Source of the DNA: an uncultured Eubacterium sp.
GTDB lineage: Bacteria; Bacillota; Clostridia; Lachnospirales; Lachnospiraceae
Direction: 5' to 3'
NCBI GenBank assembly: GCA_900552795.1
Contig: USBB01000045.1
Coordinates: forward strand, 1-12,935
Length of the DNA stretch: 12,935 nt
Both the position numbers and the translations under genes were made by a program. Under the pieces are notes generated by a model. The model was given only the letters and a program-made list of their open reading frames with translations. It was not told where the DNA came from and searched no databases. The number at the start of each line of letters is the position of its first letter. Positions within the stretch are counted from its first letter, which is position 1. Below are positions 7,288 through 12,935 of the stretch, piece after piece.

Positions 7288-7335
7288 GATATTTTTGCTG
7301 CACTTCGTTTAATGCAATTATATCTTTTATTCACC

Positions 7336-7371
7336 CTTATAGCAAATATTATTTTTTGATTACAATGTCAA
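7336..7371 (-). promoter_or_regulatory. Predicted promoter of the eight-gene minus-strand operon
   Basis: Read on the minus strand, TGCTATAAG gives an extended -10 (TATAAG at 7336-7341). TTGTAA (7360-7365) lies 18 bases upstream as a -35, and a perfect TTGACA (7366-7371) adjoins it but is 24 bases from that -10. The leader would be about 95-100 bases. The perfect TTGACA may instead serve a weaker -10 (TATTTG) 17 bases on. Either way transcription runs into the PlsY-like gene. Confidence 0.5.
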
Positions 7372-7419
7372 AAGGTCTTAAAAGCGCCTGTGCTTGCACA
7401 AAGGTGAATTTAAGACCTT
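7372..7419. promoter_or_regulatory. Large dyad in the divergent control region
   Basis: AAGGTCTTAAA (7372-7382) and TTTAAGACCTT (7409-7419) are perfect 11-base inverted repeats. A second inverted repeat, TGTGC-TT-GCACA (7389-7400), is nested inside. The element abuts the TTGACA of the minus-strand promoter on one side and lies 56 bases before the sodC-like ATG on the other. No T-run follows on the plus strand and only TTTT on the minus strand, so it is a poor terminator. The rest of the 242-base gap (7234-7475) is AT-rich; no convincing plus-strand promoter stood out. Confidence 0.5.
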
Positions 7420-7475
7420 GAGACACGCCCCAAAACTGCTTAAATATCATATATTAAATAAAAAAGAGATTTTTT

Positions 7476-7946
7476 ATGGATGAACTTACACCTAACAATA
7501 TATTTATCCTTACAATGCTCAAAAACAAGCCTGATGCTACCGCTTCAATCAATGGCAGCAGCGATAACCCCGGGCTGTTTGGAGAAGTTAATTTCTACAA
7601 AACACAATTCGGTGGTATTATAGTAAACGCTGAAATCTACGGCCTTCCGCAATCATCAGATTTTTATGGATTTCATATCCACGAAAACGGAGACTGTACG
7701 CCGCCTTTTGACAAAACCGGTGAACACTACAATCCCGATAACTTACCTCACCCGTTCCATGCAGGGGATATGCCCCCGCTTCTTGGCAGCAAAGGATATG
7801 CGTGCCTCTGTTTTTATGACGACCGCATCTCAATAGATAAAATAATCGGAAAATCGGTAATAATACATGATATGCCAGATGATTTTTCTACCCAGCCTTC
7901 CGGCAGTTCAGGTGCCAAAATAGCATGCGGTATAATTAAAGCCTAA
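7476..7946 (+). CDS. Cu/Zn superoxide dismutase, cytoplasmic type
   Basis: A 156-residue SodC-family protein. All metal-site residues are recognisable: H67 and H69 in GFHIHENGDC, the bridging H84 in GEHYNP, H92, H95 and D98 in LPHPFHAGDMPPLL, and H131 in VIIHDMPDDF. C74 and C151 match the usual intrasubunit disulfide pair. The zinc loop is short, as in many bacterial forms. The active-site arginine near the C-terminus is replaced by K148 (SGAKIACG). There is no signal peptide, unlike most bacterial SodC proteins, so it probably acts in the cytoplasm, where its disulfide state is uncertain. It would turn superoxide into oxygen and peroxide. It is a single-gene unit, divergent from the lipid operon; the ribosome binding site is weak (AAGAG, seven bases before ATG). 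Confidence 0.9.
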   Translation: MDELTPNNIFILTMLKNKPDATASINGSSDNPGLFGEVNFYKTQFGGIIVNAEIYGLPQSSDFYGFHIHENGDCTPPFDKTGEHYNPDNLPHPFHAGDMPPLLGSKGYACLCFYDDRISIDKIIGKSVIIHDMPDDFSTQPSGSSGAKIACGIIKA

Positions 7947-7951
7947 ATACA

Positions 7952-8008
7952 AAAACCGCCACTGCGCGAAATGAAATATCCTGTAATCATTTGCGCAATG
8001 ACGGTTTT
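7952..8008. terminator. Bidirectional terminator between sodC-like and GH25 genes
   Basis: A long imperfect hairpin: AAAACCG-x-CA-x-TGCGC-AAATGA (7952-7974) pairs with its complement (7987-8008), with two mismatches, one bulge and a 12-base loop. TTTT and further T-rich DNA follow on the plus strand, and TTTTT follows on the minus strand. It lies six bases after the sodC-like stop and 38 bases after the GH25 stop, so it can end both convergent genes. Confidence 0.85.
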
Positions 8009-8045
8009 ATATTTTATTTATATTACTGCTTTCTACACAGAATAT

Positions 8046-9074
8046 TTAATAACCTGCTTTTTTAAGATTCTTGGCAGCTACTGCTGCTGTTACGATATCT
8101 TTTATGCCAATAACCACCCTGTCACCGTCAACCTCTATTACATCATATACATCATAATAGCTGTCAAATCTTTTACCATTGTCATACTGAACCGCATTAA
8201 GAACTTTTACTCTGTCACCCTTTTTAATATCAAATGGTGCGCTCCCTGCACTGTCAATACTGTCATCATCAACCCATCCGGTACCGTCATTAATAAGGTA
8301 CGGATGCGCTCTGCCCGCAATCACCTTTGTGATAACGCCTCTTGTAATATCAGGCTTTAATGGTTTATCCGATGTGGATGATTCATAAATCTTAGTATAT
8401 GACACTTCATCACCCACTTTATACTTAGTTTCTCCGCCCGTATTTTCATCCGGCTGTTCAATTCCTGTATCAGGCAGTTCACCATAATAATAATCCATAT
8501 CTACTTTTTCGGAAAAAACTCCGTCAACCGAACCATTTGAGGTATATTGCCAAATCAGACAATCCATACTCGGTTTATCTGCTCCCCAATGTGCCAGCCA
8601 GATAGGATAGCTTAAGTTTCTTATGTTTATAACGTTTTCAAAATAACTTTTATTAGAATACACACCTGTCCTATAGCCTTTTGAAGCCACTTTACCGCAA
8701 AAGACATTGCACATTTTTGTTATAAGCTCTCTTTCTTCGTATGCATTTATTCCATTTTTTTCCTTATACCCGTCTGAATCTTCCATATCAATCCATATAC
8801 CAAGCGACGGATTAAATTTATCTGCAACCCTAATCGCATGATCTGCCTCACTCTCCGCATTTCGGGTATTAAGTGCATATGAATATAAATATGCCCCATA
8901 AGGAATACCTAATTTCTCACACTCCTGCATATTACGCACAGCCTGCTCATCGTCCTGACTCTCAATGTCAGAACCATAACCGACCCTGATAATTGCAAAT
9001 TCGATACCTGAAGACTTAACTTTCCCCCAGTCAATAATTCCATTGTGATTACTTACATCAATCCCCTTATAAAT
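8046..9074 (-). CDS. GH25 muramidase with SH3-like C-terminus; start codon abnormal
   Basis: A peptidoglycan muramidase (glycoside hydrolase 25). Counting from the Lys of KGIDVSNHNG as residue 1, the catalytic Asp is D4, FAIIRVGYGSD follows, then IWIDMEDSD with D94 and E96, IWLAHWGAD, IWQYTSNGSVDG and VDMDYYYG near the end of the barrel (about 200). A linker rich in Pro, Glu and Thr leads to SH3-like wall-binding modules: KYKVGDEVSYTKIYESS to GTGWVDDDSI, then FDIKKGDRVKVL to the end. The frame is open only from 9080, after an in-frame TAA (9081-9083), and holds no ATG, GTG or TTG before a GTG at 8939, which would delete D4 and the first barrel strands. I mark the ATT at 9074, which follows AAGG/GAGAGG, as the outermost possible start. 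One missing G (TTTATAAGGGG for TTTATGAAGGGG) would explain the loss. No signal peptide is visible. Confidence 0.8.
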   Translation of the reverse strand: MYKGIDVSNHNGIIDWGKVKSSGIEFAIIRVGYGSDIESQDDEQAVRNMQECEKLGIPYGAYLYSYALNTRNAESEADHAIRVADKFNPSLGIWIDMEDSDGYKEKNGINAYEERELITKMCNVFCGKVASKGYRTGVYSNKSYFENVINIRNLSYPIWLAHWGADKPSMDCLIWQYTSNGSVDGVFSEKVDMDYYYGELPDTGIEQPDENTGGETKYKVGDEVSYTKIYESSTSDKPLKPDITRGVITKVIAGRAHPYLINDGTGWVDDDSIDSAGSAPFDIKKGDRVKVLNAVQYDNGKRFDSYYDVYDVIEVDGDRVVIGIKDIVTAAVAAKNLKKAGY

Positions 9075-9143
9075 GGCGCCTTACCTCTCTTTCAATTAAA
9101 AAATCAACCATTTCTTAAAAATATATATGTATTATCAGGGATT

Positions 9144-12100
9144 TTATGCTTTAATATCCACTTTTTCTGCTTTCAGCAATTCCGTTAAAGTATTGCTCAA
9201 CAGGTTCATATCTACAGGTTTTGCTATATGTCCGTTCATTCCGGCTTCCATAGCCTGCTGTACATCCTCACAAAATGCATTTGCTGTCATTGCCACTATC
9301 ACAATTTCTTTTGCATCGCGGCGAGGCAGCCTGCGTATTTCACGCGTCGCATCATATCCGTTCATCACCGGCATCTGTATATCCATCAATATTGCATCAT
9401 AAGTACCCTGAGTACTGCTTTTAAATTCTTCAACTGCTTGCAGCCCATTCTCTTTTAAAACATAAGTTGCTCCGCGCATCTGAAGAAGTTCTCCTAATAT
9501 TTCAGAATTAATGGCATTATCTTCCACCAACAAAAAATGTCTCCCCGAAAGCGATTCCTCCGTAATACTTTCCTTTATACACTCTTTACAATCTACTCTC
9601 TCCGCTACCATTTCAAATTCAAGCTCAATTTTAAACGTCGTACCATGGTTCAATTTGCTTTCTACATGTATATTACCGCCCATAAGTTCTACAAGCCGCT
9701 TTGTAATACTCAGTCCCAATCCTGTTCCTTCTACATTTTCTACCTTCTCCCCCCGGCAAAACGGATCAAATAAATGTTCCATAAATTCCTTAGACATCCC
9801 TATTCCTGTGTCGCTTACAGTAAAACAATATGCAACCTTTCCATCAACAGATGCCGGAATTTCTTCAATTCTAAAAAGAACTCTTCCGCCCTCAGCGGTA
9901 AATTTAAATGCATTACCAAGAAGATTAATAAATATCTGTTTTATTCTTAATAAGTCACCAAAAAAAGACGAGTGCTGAATTTCTTCTCTTTCAACTACAA
10001 ATTTTAGCCCCGCATCTTTTGCCCTTAATGTCATTATTGACAATATCTGATTAACCACTTCATCCAAATCAATTATCTGCATATTCATTTGTATTTTAGA
10101 CTGCTCAATCTGGCTCATATCCAATATATCATTAATAAGGCTCAGCAAATGCTGTGAAGATATCGAAATCTTTTCTAAATAATCCTGTATTTTTTTAGGA
10201 TCTGAAATATTTGCACTTGCAAGAGCAGTCATTCCTACTATCGCATTCATCGGTGTACGGATATCATGGCTCATCGAAGATAAAAATTCACTTTTAACCC
10301 TGTTGGCTTTTTCTGCTTCAGATAGCGCCTTTTCCAACTCATACTTAGCTTTTCTTTCGGCTGCAAGCATATCTGTTACATCCGTCCTGACAAAGCAAAT
10401 TCTGCCCAACCGCAAATCAATAGCAGATACAATCACATTCTTTGTTATAATCTTATTTTGTGCGCTTTTTATTGAATATCGAAATGAATAGGATTCCCTA
10501 TCCTTTAATCTTTCCTGCATCTTGGACGGATCTAACATATCTTTTACATAGTCACTCTCCGCTTCTGTCACAAGCTCATAAACTAAGCGTTTAATTCTTG
10601 CAGCATGACTTCCTTGAGTTCCCTGTACATTTGCATCATCACCGCTAACAACTTTATATCTGTCATTTATCAAATCCACATCTGAAACAAGGTCATAATT
10701 GAGAGATGACAGCATTCTGATAATCTTATTCTGAATTGTTTTTTCAGTAATATCAGTAACTGTCAAAATTCCCGTTATATCTGCGCTGTCCGGTGTTTCT
10801 ACAAGATTTACTTTAAACTGAACATATCTGCCATTTTTTCTGCCAGGCAGCGTCACATAACATTGCATCAATATTTCTCTGACACCACTTTTAAAGTTTT
10901 TTATCGTAGGTTCATTCAAATACTTCTCATAAAATTGCTGACGTTCCTTATCATCTTCAATAAATGTTCCAATTCCCGTAAAAAAATCTTCTCTCAAACA
11001 GCCGAATCTCTCAATAAGTCTTGAATCAGTTCTATCCTCAATTTCTATAATTCGATTTTTTGTAACATTACAGTGTCCAAGAATCAGGATATTTTCATCT
11101 GTCACCAAATAATGCTGCAAAATCTGATTCTTATACTGCTGTCTTAACTTTTCCTGCATTTCTTTCTCTTCAGTAATATCATTATAATCCGCATATACCA
11201 TAGCGTCGCCGCCATCACGCTGAATAACGGAAAACTTTGCATCAACCCATATATAGCCTCCATTTCCGCTTTTTAACCTGTATTGCAGTGCTTTTCTTTC
11301 GCAGTTTTCCCTTATACATCTGTCCAAATTCTGTTTCAAATATTCTCTGTCATCCGGATGAACTCCGGATAAAGCATTTTCCCTGTACATGTCCCATACT
11401 TCTTCCATAGGCATATTAACCATATCTGCAAACCCATCCGACATATACTCAGGTGTCAGTTTTCCGGTTAATTCATGATGAACAACGGCAACTCCACCCG
11501 GAAGGTATTTAAGAACTGTTTCAAAATATTTTTCCAGACGTTCTTTTTCTTTTTTGACCTTTACTTCCTCTGTTATATCTCTGACATATTTTATGTATGT
11601 AGGAATACCATTCCAATCCCCTTCTCTGAAACGTGTTCTGAAACAACGCCCTCTTAATTCAAAATTTGTTTCCGTATATATTCCGTCTTTGTCACAAGAA
11701 TTAACAGTGCAGTGCTGACAAGGCTGTGATTTACCGCATATATATTCATAACACTTTGGCAATTCCTCCCCCTCCTCATTCCATAATGCACGATTTAAAT
11801 CATTTGCATAAAGGAGACTGTAATTGTTTTTGTCTATCACATAAATATTATCTGCATTTTCGTCTGCTATGCTCTGAAACAATTGTGTGTTCTGTGACAT
11901 ACCTCCTAAAAGAAGATAATAAGTTCCATCATCCTCCCAACATTCCATTTCAAAGCATTTAAGCTTGCTTACTTTCTCTTTAACAGGCGAATAAATTCTT
12001 ATTCCTTTTTTCATACTCTTTGCCGACATTATAGCTTTTTCGACTTCTGCCCTGTCCTCTTCAAGCAAAAGTCCTAATGCATCTTCCATAAAATGTTCAT

Positions 12101-12242
12101 CAAAATACAAACTCTCATAACCCAAAAGCTTTTTCACTCTATCAGGGCAATGCTCAAAACAAAATGTTCTTTTTCTTTCATCATATATGGCAAGCGCCCC
12201 CTGAAATATATCAAGCATTTTAACACCAACACTATTTATCAT
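9144..12242 (-). CDS. Soluble multi-PAS hybrid histidine kinase
   Basis: A 1032-residue kinase with no membrane segment, so it senses a cytoplasmic signal. Approximate order: PAS-like regions at 10-115, 120-225, 240-360, 385-500 and 505-625; HisKA with SMSHDIRTPMNAIVGM (H659); HATPase with NLLGNAFKFT (N777), DTGIGM (811), FDPF and GTGLGL (839); and a receiver domain with VEDNAIN (906), LMDIQMPVMNG (phospho-acceptor D954), T986 and K1008. All residues needed for autophosphorylation and transfer to the receiver are present. The second PAS region holds five cysteines (163, 168, 175, 178 and 183) in a CYEYICGxxxPCxxC layout. The ATG overlaps the HPt stop (ATGA) with GGAGGAG just upstream, so the pair is coupled and the receiver probably passes phosphate to that HPt. 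No DNA-binding or other output domain is present. Confidence 0.95.
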   Translation of the reverse strand: MINSVGVKMLDIFQGALAIYDERKRTFCFEHCPDRVKKLLGYESLYFDEHFMEDALGLLLEEDRAEVEKAIMSAKSMKKGIRIYSPVKEKVSKLKCFEMECWEDDGTYYLLLGGMSQNTQLFQSIADENADNIYVIDKNNYSLLYANDLNRALWNEEGEELPKCYEYICGKSQPCQHCTVNSCDKDGIYTETNFELRGRCFRTRFREGDWNGIPTYIKYVRDITEEVKVKKEKERLEKYFETVLKYLPGGVAVVHHELTGKLTPEYMSDGFADMVNMPMEEVWDMYRENALSGVHPDDREYLKQNLDRCIRENCERKALQYRLKSGNGGYIWVDAKFSVIQRDGGDAMVYADYNDITEEKEMQEKLRQQYKNQILQHYLVTDENILILGHCNVTKNRIIEIEDRTDSRLIERFGCLREDFFTGIGTFIEDDKERQQFYEKYLNEPTIKNFKSGVREILMQCYVTLPGRKNGRYVQFKVNLVETPDSADITGILTVTDITEKTIQNKIIRMLSSLNYDLVSDVDLINDRYKVVSGDDANVQGTQGSHAARIKRLVYELVTEAESDYVKDMLDPSKMQERLKDRESYSFRYSIKSAQNKIITKNVIVSAIDLRLGRICFVRTDVTDMLAAERKAKYELEKALSEAEKANRVKSEFLSSMSHDIRTPMNAIVGMTALASANISDPKKIQDYLEKISISSQHLLSLINDILDMSQIEQSKIQMNMQIIDLDEVVNQILSIMTLRAKDAGLKFVVEREEIQHSSFFGDLLRIKQIFINLLGNAFKFTAEGGRVLFRIEEIPASVDGKVAYCFTVSDTGIGMSKEFMEHLFDPFCRGEKVENVEGTGLGLSITKRLVELMGGNIHVESKLNHGTTFKIELEFEMVAERVDCKECIKESITEESLSGRHFLLVEDNAINSEILGELLQMRGATYVLKENGLQAVEEFKSSTQGTYDAILMDIQMPVMNGYDATREIRRLPRRDAKEIVIVAMTANAFCEDVQQAMEAGMNGHIAKPVDMNLLSNTLTELLKAEKVDIKA

Positions 12243-12598
12243 TTCGTCTCCTCCAGAAATTTTTTAATAGCATTGATATGTTTTTCATAAACTGCTTTCA
12301 AATCCGGCAGCTTCTTTTTTGCCTCCTCGAATTTATTTGCCCTTAGTAATTCTGTTATATTATTTACAACCTTGTACATTCCCTGAAATCCAAGATTTAA
12401 ACATACTCCTTTTAATGTATGAATTGCCAGAAAAGCCTCATCTGCTTTCTCTGCCTGCATTGCCTGAATATACGCTTCATAACTGCCGTCATTCAAAAAT
12501 AACAGAACAAATCTGATAATCTTTGATTCTGTAACAAAACGTTCTACAACGTCACTGTAATTTCCCTCAATTTCAAAATATAAGTCTTCTACTGTCAT
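12239..12598 (-). CDS. HPt phosphotransfer protein
   Basis: A 119-residue helical protein with one HPt domain. The phospho-accepting histidine is H60 in FLAIHTLKGVCLNLGF, the standard HxLKGxxxxLG pattern. I chose the inner ATG: AAGGGGAG lies seven bases before it, while the outer ATG at 12637 and the one at 12619 have no ribosome binding site and would place that site inside coding sequence. It should carry phosphate between the receiver of the coupled hybrid kinase and a response regulator that is not in this window. Confidence 0.92.
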   Translation of the reverse strand: MTVEDLYFEIEGNYSDVVERFVTESKIIRFVLLFLNDGSYEAYIQAMQAEKADEAFLAIHTLKGVCLNLGFQGMYKVVNNITELLRANKFEEAKKKLPDLKAVYEKHINAIKKFLEETK

Positions 12599-12659
12599 AA
12601 ATTTTCTCCCCTTGTACATTAAGAACTTTTCCAACAAAAATATTTGTCTTATAATTTAC

Positions 12660-12688
12660 ATTATATTAATTTACACTAAGAATTACAA
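12660..12688 (-). promoter_or_regulatory. Predicted promoter of the HPt-kinase operon
   Basis: On the minus strand TTGTAA (12683-12688) and a perfect TATAAT (12660-12665) are separated by 17 bases. This leaves a leader of about 55 bases before the HPt ATG. The 8-base palindrome AAGCGCTT overlaps the upstream edge of the -35 and could be part of an operator. Confidence 0.65.
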
Positions 12689-12723
12689 GCGCTTTTCTCG
12701 AACATCAGTTCTTTATTCATTAT

Positions 12724-12752
12724 AAAAAAGTCGCCTCTTTTCGACATTTTTT
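12724..12752. terminator. Terminator-like hairpin upstream of the HPt promoter
   Basis: GTCG (12730-12733) and CGAC (12742-12745) form a short stem with an eight-base loop, flanked by A6 on one side and T6 on the other (one extra A in between), so the stem can lengthen with A-T pairs. It has the form of a weak terminator usable from either strand. No gene in the window ends here, so it would serve a minus-strand gene beyond the right edge. Confidence 0.4.
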
Positions 12753-12935
12753 GACATATCCAAGATGTTTTTTCAAAAAATTCCGCTATATATTTCAATT
12801 AAACAAAGAAACAAAGTAAAAATTTTTATCCGATTAATCTCGTCAAATAATATTTTTTGTAACCCAATTACATGAGCAAATAGTAACTCATTATATAGTA
12901 AGTTATTATTATAGTAATCTTTATATATAATAATA
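12753..12935. other. AT-rich non-coding stretch with three ATAGTAA repeats
   Basis: No plausible gene is present. The right part carries ATAGTAA three times on the plus strand (12880-12886, 12895-12901, 12911-12917), at 15- and 16-base steps, ending in a TA-rich tract. TATAAT-like strings occur on the minus strand, but no good promoter pair was found. It could be control DNA for a gene beyond the window. Confidence 0.4.

Noticed and set aside
7971..8360. A 129-codon plus-strand reading frame after the sodC-like gene
   Set aside because: It starts inside the bidirectional terminator, has no ribosome binding site and lies antisense to the well-supported wall-binding end of the GH25 gene.
8046..9111. 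Prophage remnant around the GH25 gene
   Set aside because: The lysin type and the PGDYG-like protein occur in phages, but no holin, structural, integrase or attachment sequence is present.
9511..9978. A 155-codon plus-strand reading frame
   Set aside because: It is antisense to the ATPase and receiver part of the histidine kinase, which has clear catalytic motifs on the other strand.
12599..12637. Longer HPt protein starting at the outer ATG
   Set aside because: The strong AAGGGGAG lies inside this extension and points to the inner ATG; the added residues are not part of an HPt fold.
12676..12720. A 14-codon minus-strand frame (MNKELMFEK...) upstream of the HPt gene
   Set aside because: It has no ribosome binding site at usable distance and overlaps the predicted -35 of the HPt promoter, so it would not be transcribed from it.

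Overview
The window is AT-rich DNA from what looks like an anaerobic, low-GC Gram-positive bacterium, most likely a Clostridia member of the Lachnospiraceae type. The grounds are strong GGAGG-type ribosome binding sites, A/T-rich third codon positions, LiaF/DUF4097 envelope proteins, a soluble multi-PAS hybrid histidine kinase paired with a lone HPt protein, and a GH25 muramidase with a Gram-positive C-terminal wall module. The taxonomic call is inference. I see no tRNA, rRNA, CRISPR array, insertion sequence or riboswitch.

Layout. (1) Bases 1-1231, plus strand: two short palindromes, then a CgeB/DUF3880-type glycosyltransferase that starts at a GTG with a good ribosome binding site; its start overlaps the stop of a possible upstream gene. 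(2) Bases 1265-7233, minus strand: eight tightly packed genes that read as one operon. In order of transcription they are a PlsY-like acyltransferase, a UgtP/MGDG-synthase-like glycolipid glycosyltransferase, a DUF1266 + DUF2185/Imm33 protein, an AlkD-type DNA alkylation repair protein, the manganese exporter MntP, a LiaF-like membrane protein, a DUF4097 membrane-anchored solenoid protein and a small PGDYG-like protein. Gene joints are overlaps of 13 or 4 nt or gaps of 16-53 nt. (3) Bases 7234-7475: a divergent control region with a minus-strand promoter and a large dyad, then a cytoplasmic-type Cu/Zn superoxide dismutase on the plus strand, ended by a bidirectional terminator. (4) Bases 8046-12598, minus strand: an HPt protein translationally coupled to a 1032-residue hybrid histidine kinase, followed by a GH25 muramidase. 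(5) Bases 12599-12935: promoter and AT-rich leader DNA.

How the genes may work together. The long operon joins membrane lipid making (acyl transfer to glycerol phosphate, glycosylation of diacylglycerol) to envelope sensing or maintenance (LiaF and DUF4097) and to damage and metal handling (AlkD-like, MntP). No LiaR/LiaS response regulator or kinase is present, so the LiaF-like protein is an orphan here. This set is the best candidate for an uncharacterised envelope-maintenance module. The HPt/hybrid kinase pair has a complete phosphorelay except for an output response regulator.

The most notable anomaly is in the GH25 gene: its reading frame and catalytic N-terminus run upstream of every ATG, GTG or TTG codon, which suggests a start-codon lesion, a sequencing error or an ATT start.
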